Below are positions 33,071 to 41,436 of a DNA stretch of 64,000 nucleotides, one piece after another. A model generated the notes under the pieces. That model was given only the letters and a program-made list of their open reading frames with translations. It made no database searches and was not told where the DNA came from. The stretch lies in the NCBI GenBank assembly GCA_018819325.1, contig JAHJQJ010000083.1, positions 1 to 64,000 on the forward strand, read 5' to 3'. The DNA is from Patescibacteria group bacterium (GTDB lineage: Bacteria > Patescibacteriota > Microgenomatia > UBA1400 > MFAQ01). The translations under genes and the position numbers were made by a program. Every line of letters starts with the position of its first letter. The first letter of the stretch is position 1.

Positions 33071-33095
33071 GACTTAAGTGTAGCAAAAGAAGAAA

Positions 33096-33119
33096 GATTC
33101 TGGACAAGCCAGAATGACG
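33096..33119. repeat. Dispersed palindrome, family 1
   Basis: The same 23-24-bp palindrome as at 21918 (gattctggacaagccagaat plus gacg), between the lamin-tail gene and the hydrolase gene. Confidence 0.8.
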
Positions 33120-33133
33120 AAGGAAGATCCTCT

Positions 33134-34309
33134 TTAGAAGTAGTTTACGTGGAGGTAGTAGGTGTCGATATCGGAATCGGCGTGATCAACACGAACGTAT
33201 TTTAGAGAACAACCGGCAGAGCCTGTATAACCACCTCTGTATAACTTGCCTGATTTAACCGCCATTACTGAAGTGGAACCACCAGAGATGTCTATACCGT
33301 TATGAAATGAATAAATACTACTAACCCAGGTATTTTGAATTGCCCAAGTAGAACCATAGCCCTGGTTAAAATAAATGGGTGATGAAAGTGGCCAATCCCA
33401 ACTACCACTAGGGTTGAAGGGGTCGCCACCAGAGTTATTGTAATAATCAACGGACTTTAAATAATCAAATGGGTTTTTTACTAGAGAGTTATCACCAATC
33501 ATAAAATGAAGATGAGTCCCTGACGAGTTACAAGACGAACCAGTGATAACGTTGGCAATGACGTCACCTTGGTTTATCTCACCTACTTCTTCTTCTACAC
33601 CTTTACCGGCGATGATTGCTTCTATGGCTTCGAGTTCGGCTCTGGCACTGGCTAGTAGGGCTTGGAATTTTTGTTCGTCGTTTTTGGTGATAACCAAAAG
33701 ATCTTGCTTTTGAGCTTTTTGGCCACCTAGAGCTACTCTTTGACCGACCAATTTGGTTTTTAAGTCTTCTACTTCTTGCTGTTTATTTTCTTTGGTGAGC
33801 TTTTGTTGATCAAAATCGAGTCTGGCTTTTTCTAGCTCTTGGAGAATCAATCTATCTCTGGTCTTTACCGAATTAAAGTACTTAAGTTTGATGATTAGTT
33901 GACCAAACGAGTCTGATGAGAAAAATAGCCTAAGTGGATTTAGATCTCTTTGTTTATAACTTTCTCTAACGCGGGCGACGTAGGTTACGGATAGTTCATC
34001 TAAAGATTTATTTAAGTCTACCAAAATTGTAGAAAGGAGACTAATTTCTTGTTCCAAACCATCAATTTGGGCTTGAGTTTGATTTATCTGGCCTTGAGCC
34101 AGATTAATTTTGGAGTTTAAAACGATAATGGCGGAGTTTAGAGTGTATTGTTGCCCCTTGGATTCGTTGATTTTTTCATTGCAGTTTTTTATGTAATCGA
34201 TTAATTGACTAGGATCGCTTGGGGGTGTGCCATCACATTCTAAAGCTATAGCGGGGATTGAGAGGGTGACGGTGAGGCTAATTAGAAAAAGGACTAGCCA
34301 TTTTTTCAT
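33134..34309 (-). CDS. PcsB/EnvC-like peptidoglycan hydrolase with a circularly permuted M23 domain
   Basis: Signal peptide at residues 1-22, long coiled coil at ~35-240, then peptidase motifs in an unusual order. The HLHF metal motif (GTHLHFMIG, residues ~264-272), preceded by INQGDVIANVI, comes first. Then come WDWPLSSPIYFNQGYGS, HNGIDISGG (H336, D340) and finally YYLHVNYF at the very C-terminus. In ordinary LytM/M23 enzymes HxGxD comes first and HLHF last. All metal ligands are present. It overlaps ftsX by 4 bp. FtsEX is known to activate coiled-coil hydrolases such as EnvC and PcsB at division, so this is its likely partner. Confidence 0.85.
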   Translation of the reverse strand: MKKWLVLFLISLTVTLSIPAIALECDGTPPSDPSQLIDYIKNCNEKINESKGQQYTLNSAIIVLNSKINLAQGQINQTQAQIDGLEQEISLLSTILVDLNKSLDELSVTYVARVRESYKQRDLNPLRLFFSSDSFGQLIIKLKYFNSVKTRDRLILQELEKARLDFDQQKLTKENKQQEVEDLKTKLVGQRVALGGQKAQKQDLLVITKNDEQKFQALLASARAELEAIEAIIAGKGVEEEVGEINQGDVIANVITGSSCNSSGTHLHFMIGDNSLVKNPFDYLKSVDYYNNSGGDPFNPSGSWDWPLSSPIYFNQGYGSTWAIQNTWVSSIYSFHNGIDISGGSTSVMAVKSGKLYRGGYTGSAGCSLKYVRVDHADSDIDTYYLHVNYF

Positions 34310-35205
34310 CTCTTAAGAAATCTTAATACAGCCCAGAAGCTGGAAATAAGGCTTAAGATTAGTGAGAAAATAATCAGTAACCCTAATGGAATTAGGACAA
34401 TGAGAAAGGGGATTGGGAAAGTAATGATACCCCCCAGTCTTTGAGACAAGAATGGAGTGGAATAAAGAAGGGCTATATAACTAAATAACCAGCCTATGAC
34501 GGCGCCAAATAAGCCGTAGATTATAGATTCCTGAACGTATGGTTTAAGGACAAATAGTTGCTTGGCTCCGAGTAACTTTAGAGTGCCTATTTCCATGCGC
34601 CTAGAAGAAATTTTAAGGGAAATAATTATCATTATGGTAAGAATGGAAGTAAGGGAAAGGGCTGATATTAAGACTATTCCGGCTGTTCTAATGGCTTGAG
34701 TCCATCTGGTTAGCTCCCCTATTATGTCTTTGGGGAAGTCGATTTCTTTTTGACCTTGTGGAGTGATACTTACTAGCTCGGACGCGCTTAAAACTTCTAC
34801 AATAGAATCGAAGTCTTTGGGAGTTTTGGCGGTTACCTCTATACTGGCTGGTAAGATTTCTGCGGTTACCAAACCTAACTCAGTAACGCTACCTAGTAAT
34901 AACGGATCATTGCCCACGCTTTGTTTGTAGATTTCTAGAGCTTGGTCTTTACTTATGTACAGGGCGTCTTGAACGTTTGTTTTGGCGGTAATTACATTTA
35001 TTAACTGGTTAGCTTGTTCTTGGGTGTGATCGTCTTTAAGGTAAGCAATTATTTGTGGTTTTGTTTCAAAATGGTTAAGAACCACTTGTGAAGCCATGGA
35101 AATGAAGATAAACATGGAGATTATAAATAGAGTTAAGCTGGTGACCATTATGGCGGCTAGGGCTTGGTATGGTGAGCGACGGATGTTTTTAAGAGTTAGT
35201 TTCAT
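34306..35205 (-). CDS. ftsX: Cell division ABC-type permease FtsX
   Basis: A 299-residue protein with four membrane segments: one after the N-terminal KNIRRSPYQALAAIMVTSL, a large outside loop of about 130 residues (HTQEQANQLINVI ... QGQKEIDFPKDI), then three C-terminal helices. SSRRMEIGTLKLLGA is the FtsX/MacB permease signature. With FtsE it couples ATP hydrolysis to activation of a peptidoglycan hydrolase. The start overlaps ftsE by 4 bp and the stop overlaps the hydrolase gene by 4 bp. Confidence 0.92.
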   Translation of the reverse strand: MKLTLKNIRRSPYQALAAIMVTSLTLFIISMFIFISMASQVVLNHFETKPQIIAYLKDDHTQEQANQLINVITAKTNVQDALYISKDQALEIYKQSVGNDPLLLGSVTELGLVTAEILPASIEVTAKTPKDFDSIVEVLSASELVSITPQGQKEIDFPKDIIGELTRWTQAIRTAGIVLISALSLTSILTIMIIISLKISSRRMEIGTLKLLGAKQLFVLKPYVQESIIYGLFGAVIGWLFSYIALLYSTPFLSQRLGGIITFPIPFLIVLIPLGLLIIFSLILSLISSFWAVLRFLKR

Positions 35206-35906
35206 TTTTTCTTTGATTTTTTAGATTTTGATTTTGGTTTTGGCGGATGCGAGTCACTTACTATTTTACCTTTATCTAGAGCAATGTGGTGTAAGCCGTT
35301 TGGATCAAGAAGGTCTTGATTGTGCGTGGCAATTATGACCGTGGTGCCAGCTTTATTGATTTCTTTTAAAAGTTTAAATATTTCTTTGCTAGTAACGCTG
35401 TCTAGATTACCTGTTGGTTCATCTGCAAATAGGATGTGTGGTTCTGTAGCTATGGCCCTGGCTAGCGAGGCTCTTTGAAGCTCTCCACCAGAAAGTTGCG
35501 ATGGGAAAAGGTCTGTTTTGTTGGGTATACCAACTATCTCTAGTATTTTTTGAATTTTTTCAGCGATGTCTTCTTTTGCGTAACCTATTACTTCAAGGTT
35601 AAGAGCTATGTTTTCGTAGGTGGTTTTGTCTGGAATGATCTTGTAGTCCTGGAAAACTGTGCCTATTTTACGCCTTAAAGAAATTAAGTCTTTTGGTTTG
35701 GCTCCTACAATGCTTTCTCCGTCTACAAGTATATCCCCTTCTGAAGGCCCAAGATCACCAATAAGTAGTCTGCCTATGGTGGTTTTACCCGCCCCTGATT
35801 TTCCGGTGATTACCACCATTTCACCCTGGCTAATGTGAAAGTCTATTTGAGTTAAAACTTCATCGCCGTTTGGGAAAATCTTAGTAACTGAGTTGAATAT
35901 AACCAT
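35202..35906 (-). CDS. ftsE: Cell division ATP-binding protein FtsE
   Basis: A 234-residue ABC ATPase with Walker A GKSGAGKTTIG, Q-loop VFQDYKII, signature LSGGELQRASLARA, Walker B ILFADEPTGNLD and the His switch IATHNQ. It starts VIFNSVTKIFPNGDEVL, as FtsE does. The C-terminus carries a Lys/Ser tail (KPKSKSKKSKKK). It is coupled to ftsX by a 4-bp overlap. Its partner is FtsX in the cytoplasmic membrane. Confidence 0.93.
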   Translation of the reverse strand: MVIFNSVTKIFPNGDEVLTQIDFHISQGEMVVITGKSGAGKTTIGRLLIGDLGPSEGDILVDGESIVGAKPKDLISLRRKIGTVFQDYKIIPDKTTYENIALNLEVIGYAKEDIAEKIQKILEIVGIPNKTDLFPSQLSGGELQRASLARAIATEPHILFADEPTGNLDSVTSKEIFKLLKEINKAGTTVIIATHNQDLLDPNGLHHIALDKGKIVSDSHPPKPKSKSKKSKKK

Positions 35907-35912
35907 TGTTTT

Positions 35913-36410
35913 TTATTCTTCAAATGGAGTTGGGTTTAATTCCTCTACTTTAACCCTGCCAACGTCCATTAGCCAACCAGCTTTTTGGGCTGAAAATGTT
36001 TCTGCCCAGACAGTAATTTTGAAACCGACGAACTGGTCAAGGTCTAGAACTGAACTAGTTAGGTAGGCGGTTTGACTAACTCCGCCTGGACGCAAGAGCT
36101 TGTGGGTGCCTTCGCCGTCCATTCCGCCTTCTTCTAAAATTCCAATAGCCTGGTCGGGAAAGTCGGATTCGTCTTTGGCTCCAAAGACATCGCCAACCTT
36201 GATAGTACTACTATCCCCTGGAGCCTTGACTCCAGATCCACCACCCAGACCTGATCCTGATTTTAGATTCTTTAAAATGGCCCCAGAAGATACACCTAAA
36301 ATAAGGGCTAGAATTATGAGAAGCGGAGTGGTGAATTTATTTTTAGAAGCTGGAGAATCTGCCACCTCGGAGGTGGAAGGTTGATCTAGATCAATTTTTT
36401 TTATTTCCAT
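35913..36410 (-). CDS. Single-pass membrane protein of unknown function
   Basis: A 165-residue protein with an acidic cytoplasmic tail, one transmembrane helix (PLLIILALILGVSSGAIL, residues ~29-46), a Gly-rich linker (GSGLGGGSGVKAPG) and an outside domain ending WLMDVGRVKVEELNPTPFEE. I do not recognise it. It is placed 6 bp before ftsE on the same strand, so it may be a structural partner in the division operon. Confidence 0.7.
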   Translation of the reverse strand: MEIKKIDLDQPSTSEVADSPASKNKFTTPLLIILALILGVSSGAILKNLKSGSGLGGGSGVKAPGDSSTIKVGDVFGAKDESDFPDQAIGILEEGGMDGEGTHKLLRPGGVSQTAYLTSSVLDLDQFVGFKITVWAETFSAQKAGWLMDVGRVKVEELNPTPFEE

Positions 36411-36431
36411 GGATATTTAATATTTGTTAAC

Positions 36432-37502
36432 TTACTTAAGTTTAGCAGAAAGTTCTGCTTCTATGAAGATGTCTAGTGAGCCGTTTAAAACGGCGTCGGG
36501 GTCTTTAGACTCTACCTTGGTTCTATGGTCTTTTACCTGTTTATAAGGATGGAGAACGTAGGAGCGAATTTGCTGACCCCAGCCAGGAACCTTGTGTTCT
36601 CCTTTGATTTTTTCTAATTCTTTCTCTCTTTTTTCTTCTTCTAATTTTTCCAACTTACTGGCCAAGACCTGCATGGCAATTTTTCTGTTTTGCTCTTGGG
36701 TTCTTTGGGTTTGACACTCTACAACGGTACCGGTGGGTTTGTGTTTTAGACGAACGGCCGTGCTTAGCTTGTTTACATTTTGACCACCCGGACCACCCGA
36801 GCGAAAAAATTCGATGTCTAAATCCTCTGCTTTTATGTCTGCCAAGACGCTTTCTTCTATTATAGGGGTTACTTCCACACCTGCGAACGAAGTTTGTCTT
36901 AAGCTGTCTGCGTTGAATGGACTAAGGCGAACCAGTCTATGGGTACCGGCTTCACCTTTAAGATATCCGTAAGCATAAGGAGCGTTTACCAAGATTTCAG
37001 CCGATTTTATACCCGCTTCTTCCCCTGGCGATTCTGACACTTGTTGCCATTTCCAACCTTTAAGGTCAAAAAATCTTTGATACATTCTTTGCAGCATTGC
37101 TGCCCAGTCCATGGCTTCTGTGCCACCTTGACCAGAATGAATAGAGATAATGGCTCCCAACAGGTCATGTTTGCCAGACAAGAAAGTCTGAAGCTCTAGG
37201 TCTTTGATTTTTTTTACAAGTTTTTCTTGAAGAATGTTTATTTCTTCTGTTAATGATTGATCGTCTTGAGATTTCCCAAGTTCTGATAAGCTAATTAGAT
37301 TTTCTGAGTCTTTTTCAAGTGAGTTGATCTTGTCTAGAGTATCTTGGGTGTGAGAAAGTTCTTGAAGAGTTTTTTTGGCCTTTTCTTCGTCTTGCCATAA
37401 TTTGGGGTCTTGTGATTCTTGCTGGAGACGGGCAAGTTTTTGTTCTAGGCCTTTGATATCTAGCTTTTGCTTGATTTCTTGAATTTTTAAAGGTATGTCC
37501 AT
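36432..37502 (-). CDS. prfB: Peptide chain release factor 2
   Basis: A 356-residue class I release factor with GGQ in RSGGPGGQNVNKLSTAV, which triggers peptide hydrolysis, and the stop-recognition SPF in LVRLSPFNADSLRQ, which marks RF2 (UGA and UAA). The ATG at 37502 (MDIPLKIQ) is chosen; a longer frame to 37670 lies over the upstream permease gene. The frame is continuous, so the programmed frameshift common in prfB is absent. TAAAAT ends 7 nt before the ATG. The presence of RF2 agrees with UGA stops in this window and argues against UGA recoding. Confidence 0.95.
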   Translation of the reverse strand: MDIPLKIQEIKQKLDIKGLEQKLARLQQESQDPKLWQDEEKAKKTLQELSHTQDTLDKINSLEKDSENLISLSELGKSQDDQSLTEEINILQEKLVKKIKDLELQTFLSGKHDLLGAIISIHSGQGGTEAMDWAAMLQRMYQRFFDLKGWKWQQVSESPGEEAGIKSAEILVNAPYAYGYLKGEAGTHRLVRLSPFNADSLRQTSFAGVEVTPIIEESVLADIKAEDLDIEFFRSGGPGGQNVNKLSTAVRLKHKPTGTVVECQTQRTQEQNRKIAMQVLASKLEKLEEEKREKELEKIKGEHKVPGWGQQIRSYVLHPYKQVKDHRTKVESKDPDAVLNGSLDIFIEAELSAKLK

Positions 37503-37512
37503 ATTTAGTATT

Positions 37513-38736
37513 TTACTCGTACTTAATGGCAACAATTGGAGGTAGGTCGGCGGCTCGTTTGGCTGGGAAAACTCCAAAGAAGACGCCAATGAAGCCAGAG
37601 ACGCCAAAGGCAATGACCACAGCCAAGGTATTGATGGCCGCTGGGAAAAAGATTCTAATGGCCATGACAATCAGAACTGATAATAAAAGCCCGACCAGAC
37701 CACCCAAGGTAGAAAGGACAACAGACTCTGCTAAAAACTGAACCAAAATATCTTTTTTGGTGGCACCAATAGCACGTCTGATACCAATTTCTTTGGTTCT
37801 TTCGGTAACGGTGGCGTACATAATATTCATGATACCTATGCCACCAACTAGTAAAGATATTGAACCAATGGCTACAAGAATGGCGTTTAAGACGGCAAAT
37901 ATTTGGTTAACGGTGGATAAGATTTCTGATTGCTCGGTGATGGAAAACTCGTCTTCTTTGTAGCGTTTGAGTAAAGTTTCTTCTGCTTTTTCAGAGGCTG
38001 TTTCCACGTCGTCTTCGGAAGTTACTCCCAGATAGATTGACCAAAATGTTTTATCGGGATTAAGACTGGCAAAGGTGGTGGTGTAGGGAATAACAGCGGC
38101 CTTATCCATTTCTCTATCACCGGTTTTTTCTAAAACTCCAATTACTTTGAGTCTCATGTTATCTACCCTAATGGTTCTACCGGCTCCGTCACCGGCTTCG
38201 CCAAAAAGGTTTTCAGACAAGTTGTGGCCTAAAACGGCAACTTTGGTTCTACCCTGTAAGTCTGATTTGTCAAACACATTACCCTCTAACATTTCACTAT
38301 TCATAAGGCCAAAAAATTCTTCATTTACTCCCATTACATAACCTGTTTCTTCATTATCTTCTGCCTCGATACTTAAGGATTTAAAGTAAGTGGGGACAAC
38401 GTACTCTATTTCTTGAATCCTTCTTAAAGAAGAAACGTCTCTTTCGTCGAACTCTATTACGGAGCCAAACATACCAGCCGGCCCACTGAAACCACCACCC
38501 TCATCACCACCGCCGCCAAGACCACTACCACCCATGACCATGATAAGGTTTGCTCCCAATCCCTCGAACTGCTCTGAGATGTAGTTTTTTAAACCTAAAC
38601 CTAAAGCAATTAACATAACAACGGACATTACCCCAATGGTGATACCCAAAGAGGTTAAAAATGTTCTTATTTTATTTCTTTTAAAGTCGGCTATGGCGGA
38701 CTTTATTAAATGGTAGGTGCCGTTTCTTAACTTCAT
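37513..38736 (-). CDS. MacB-type ABC transporter permease
   Basis: A 407-residue permease with one N-terminal helix (IRTFLTSLGITIGVMSVVML), a ~230-residue outside domain (MacB_PCD), and three C-terminal helices with the FtsX-type signature TERTKEIGIRRAIGATKKDI. It is Gly-rich near residues 69-86. With the adjacent ATPase and HlyD-like adaptor it forms a tripartite-like MacAB exporter for peptides, lipids or antibiotics. The cargo is unknown. The start lies 2 bp after the ATPase stop. Confidence 0.9.
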   Translation of the reverse strand: MKLRNGTYHLIKSAIADFKRNKIRTFLTSLGITIGVMSVVMLIALGLGLKNYISEQFEGLGANLIMVMGGSGLGGGGDEGGGFSGPAGMFGSVIEFDERDVSSLRRIQEIEYVVPTYFKSLSIEAEDNEETGYVMGVNEEFFGLMNSEMLEGNVFDKSDLQGRTKVAVLGHNLSENLFGEAGDGAGRTIRVDNMRLKVIGVLEKTGDREMDKAAVIPYTTTFASLNPDKTFWSIYLGVTSEDDVETASEKAEETLLKRYKEDEFSITEQSEILSTVNQIFAVLNAILVAIGSISLLVGGIGIMNIMYATVTERTKEIGIRRAIGATKKDILVQFLAESVVLSTLGGLVGLLLSVLIVMAIRIFFPAAINTLAVVIAFGVSGFIGVFFGVFPAKRAADLPPIVAIKYE

Positions 38737-38738
38737 TT

Positions 38739-39410
38739 TTATTTGCTTATTACTTGGCCGTCTTTCATTACTATCTTTCTCTTGGTCCTTTTAGCTATGT
38801 CCATTTCGTGAGTGATTAAAACAATGGTGACATTGAGTTTTTTGTTAAGGTCACTTAGTAGGTCTAGGATTTCGTGACCAGCTTTGGTGTCTAGATTACC
38901 AGTGGGTTCGTCTGCCAGGATAATGCTTGGTTTCATTATTAAAGCTCTGGCCACGGCCACCCTTTGCTGTTGGCCACCAGAAATCTTGTTGGGGAAGAAG
39001 TCTTTTCTATCCCAGATGCCAAACTGTTTAAGAAGCTCTTCAGCTCTTTCTTGTGGATCAAAATCTAGCTTGTCTTTTAAGTATTTAGTAGGCAATAGCA
39101 CATTTTCTAGAGCGGTGAACTTGTTGATTAGATTGAATGATTGAAACACAAAACCAATTTTCTGGTTTCTTAAATGAGACAGTTCTTCGTCTGTTAATTT
39201 ACTAACGTCTTGGCCGTCTATATAGACGCTACCAGAGGTTGGGGTATCGAGTAAGCCAATGGTATACATAAGGGTAGACTTACCACAACCTGAAGGACCA
39301 ACGATACTTACATACTCACCTTTTTTAATTTCTAATGAAACGTTATCGACCGCCTTGACTTTTTCTTCACCTAGAAAATATGTTTTGGAAACATTTTTAA
39401 GTTTAATCAT
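38739..39410 (-). CDS. MacB/LolD-type ABC transporter ATP-binding protein
   Basis: An ABC ATPase with Walker A GPSGCGKSTL, Q-loop VFQSFNLI, signature ISGGQQQRVAVARAL, Walker B IILADEPTGNLD and the His switch LITHEMD. The ATG at 39410 (MIKLKNVSKTYF) fits the family start; upstream in-frame codons to 39437 overlap the adaptor gene more than needed. It overlaps the adaptor stop by 8 bp, typical of a coupled operon. Confidence 0.92.
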   Translation of the reverse strand: MIKLKNVSKTYFLGEEKVKAVDNVSLEIKKGEYVSIVGPSGCGKSTLMYTIGLLDTPTSGSVYIDGQDVSKLTDEELSHLRNQKIGFVFQSFNLINKFTALENVLLPTKYLKDKLDFDPQERAEELLKQFGIWDRKDFFPNKISGGQQQRVAVARALIMKPSIILADEPTGNLDTKAGHEILDLLSDLNKKLNVTIVLITHEMDIAKRTKRKIVMKDGQVISK

Positions 39411-40413
39411 AAACAATGTCACCTTGACTGATGTCACCTTTAATCTCTACTCTTTTTTCTCCATCGATTCCTACTTCAACGTAAACCTTGTCGTTCTTGG
39501 GAGAAAGTTTTATGAACTTTCCGTCTTTATCGGAATTTAAGTATTTGGGAGGGATGTATAGAACGTCATCTTTTATTTCTAAGATAAAACTGGCGTCGCC
39601 TGTCATGCCGATTCTGTATTTTTCTGTGTCTAGTTCGTTAAAGGCTACCCTGACCTCGTAAACCGTGCCTTGTTGTCCTGTGCTGGGAGTAAAGGCAATG
39701 CTTTTAACGGTTGCTTCTATTTCTTTTTCTGGGTAGGAGTCTAGGGTGATATAGACGGGTTGGTCAACAGCAAGATCTTTTATCTCTGTTTGGTCTGCTT
39801 GAATCTCGAAGTACATGGTTTCTGGGTTTAGAATCTCTATTTGAGATTGGGCAGAAGTGGTGTTTATACCGGAGAATGGCAAAACTACACTGGTGATTAA
39901 ACCGGCGAATGGCGCTTTTAGGTAACCGTTTCTTAGATTTTCTTGGGCAATTTCTAAGGCTCTGTAGGCTCTGTCTCTTCCGGCTTCTGCTGTGGTTCGT
40001 AGGTCTTTTTGGGCCATGGTTTCGTCGTCGTCGTGATCTTTAACTTGGTCTAGAATGTTGTCTACTGTGGCTTGGTATTTTCTTAGATCGGCTACAGCCT
40101 GTTCATACTGGGACTGCAGGCTGTTGGCGTTTAGCCTTAATAGGTACTGACCTTTTTTGACCCAGTCGCCCTCTTTTACACCTATCCAGGAAAGTTCACC
40201 TGAAGATTGAAAATTAAGTTGAGCGTGCTCTACCGCTCTAATTCTTCCGGTAAGAATAATTTCATGGCGAACCGAGCCTTTTTCTATAGTGGCGCTGTCT
40301 AGGTCTTGGTTGGCTGAAGACTTGTTTTTAAACCAAAGGCCACCACCTATGGCCAGTACAACAACGACTGCCCAGACCCATTTTTTTTGAAATAACTTAT
40401 TTTTTTTAGCCAT
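39403..40413 (-). CDS. HlyD/MacA-like periplasmic adaptor (membrane fusion) protein
   Basis: A 336-residue protein with an N-terminal signal anchor (WVWAVVVVLAIGGGLWF), a lipoyl/barrel-hybrid half (SATIEKGSVRHEIILTGRI, KEGDWVKKGQYLLRLNA), a helical hairpin near residues 95-160, and the return half with GYLKAPFAGLITSVVL. This is the MacA fold. In a single-membrane cell it would link the ABC exporter to the cell wall or cargo rather than to an outer-membrane channel. First gene of the exporter operon. Confidence 0.9.
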   Translation of the reverse strand: MAKKNKLFQKKWVWAVVVVLAIGGGLWFKNKSSANQDLDSATIEKGSVRHEIILTGRIRAVEHAQLNFQSSGELSWIGVKEGDWVKKGQYLLRLNANSLQSQYEQAVADLRKYQATVDNILDQVKDHDDDETMAQKDLRTTAEAGRDRAYRALEIAQENLRNGYLKAPFAGLITSVVLPFSGINTTSAQSQIEILNPETMYFEIQADQTEIKDLAVDQPVYITLDSYPEKEIEATVKSIAFTPSTGQQGTVYEVRVAFNELDTEKYRIGMTGDASFILEIKDDVLYIPPKYLNSDKDGKFIKLSPKNDKVYVEVGIDGEKRVEIKGDISQGDIVYD

Positions 40414-40840
40414 AATCTTTTTCTATTTTATCACTACTTGAACCTAATTTCTCTAGGCACGACCCGCGGGGTTGAGCGTGGATAATCTATATTGCGATTC
40501 GGGATCATTCATTCCCCGTCATTCTGGTCTGTCCCCTCGTCATTCCCGCGCAGGCGGGAATCCAGCATTAGTGCCCTGCTCGTCATTCTGGTAAGTGAGT
40601 CTTCGAACGCATCCAGAATCGTTATCAGAGCATGGTATACGGAATGGATTCTGGACAAGCCAGAATGACGAAGATACGCTGATGCTAGATCCTTCGCCAG
40701 AGCTCAGGATGACGTGGGGTAGGTGCAGAAAGGACTGTCCTTTCCTCGGCTCTATAGCCGAGGAGCCCGCGGCTGTAGCCGCTCCTTTTAAGGACAGACC
40801 TTTCTTCTAGGCGTGACCCGCGGGGTTAAGCCTAATCTTA
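40414..40840. other. Gene-free stretch packed with palindromic repeats (427 bp)
   Basis: I see no gene. It holds family 1-type elements at 40539-40563 (gtcattcccgcgcaggcggg...), 40582-40620 (a 39-bp form identical in reverse complement to 58601-58639) and 40647-40670. A composite family 2 element (40726-40808) follows, with nested stems (cctcggctctatagccgagg, gcggctgtagccgc). gcgtgacccgcggggttaag-like blocks occur twice, near 40458-40476 and 40811-40829. Confidence 0.75.
40726..40808. repeat. Composite family 2 palindrome
   Basis: cagaaaggactgtcctttcc begins the element and aaggacagacctttct ends it, as opposite ends of the CAGAAAGGAC family. The interior has two extra perfect stems around ggctctatagcc and ggctgtagcc. 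Confidence 0.7.
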
Positions 40841-41371
40841 TTAACCTTTAGGAAGTAGTTTTTTATATTTTTCAATCTTTTCATTCAACCTCATCGTCGC
40901 ATAACGTGGAGAGGGGGATGGTAACGTAACAAGCTCAATCTCTGGATGTCGAATAATAATTTCTTTAAAAATTTGCTTAAATTTTTTCTCCACAAAACAA
41001 CTGGAAAAAAGGATTTTATTGATTGGGTACCTATTTAAAATTTTCGCAATTGCTTTTGTGTTGTAAATAAAATTTGTTAAATTTGTATCAAGGTTGTTTC
41101 CTTTTTTCCTTTCACATTGGTAAATTATATCCGCCATAGCAATCCCCAGATCAGTAAATAACTTCTTTCTCATAACTGTGTCTTTTAACTCAAGTCCATA
41201 AACTGCTTCTAAAATTGGCCAGAATTGATTTCTTTTTGTTGCATAAAACCAGTCATAAGAAGGATCATTGGCTATATTTCCTTTTACCGCTTGCCTGCCA
41301 GTAAAACTTCCTAAAATTATGCAACCTGCCTTTGGAGGAACAAAGTTGCCGAAAGCGTGTGTTTCTATCAT
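40841..41371 (-). CDS. Uracil-DNA-glycosylase-superfamily-like protein
   Basis: A 176-residue protein with CIILGSFTGRQAVKG near the N-terminus (the position of the UDG water-activating motif) and LPSPSPRYATM at the C-terminus (the position of the HPSP-like motif). DWFYATKRNQFWPILEAVY lies between, as in small UDG-fold proteins. It probably acts on damaged or modified bases in DNA, but the family-specific substrate is not clear and the canonical catalytic Asp is not obvious. Neighbouring nfo supports a repair role. Confidence 0.7.
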   Translation of the reverse strand: MIETHAFGNFVPPKAGCIILGSFTGRQAVKGNIANDPSYDWFYATKRNQFWPILEAVYGLELKDTVMRKKLFTDLGIAMADIIYQCERKKGNNLDTNLTNFIYNTKAIAKILNRYPINKILFSSCFVEKKFKQIFKEIIIRHPEIELVTLPSPSPRYATMRLNEKIEKYKKLLPKG

Positions 41372-41405
41372 GAGTTATTTATTTTATCATGAGGTTTATG
41401 AGATC

Positions 41406-41427
41406 CAGAAAGGACTGTTCTTTCTCT
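41406..41427. repeat. Family 2 palindrome
   Basis: cagaaaggactgttctttct and two further bases: a CAGAAAGGAC/GTCCTTTCTG-type inverted repeat with one mismatch, in the short gap between the UDG-like gene and nfo. Confidence 0.7.
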
Positions 41428-41436
41428 GGGTAGTGG

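Noticed and set aside
37503..37670. N-terminal extension of prfB, possibly with a programmed frameshift
   Set aside because: The extension lies over the MacB permease gene. The RF2 frame is continuous from 37502, with no CUUUGA-like shift site.
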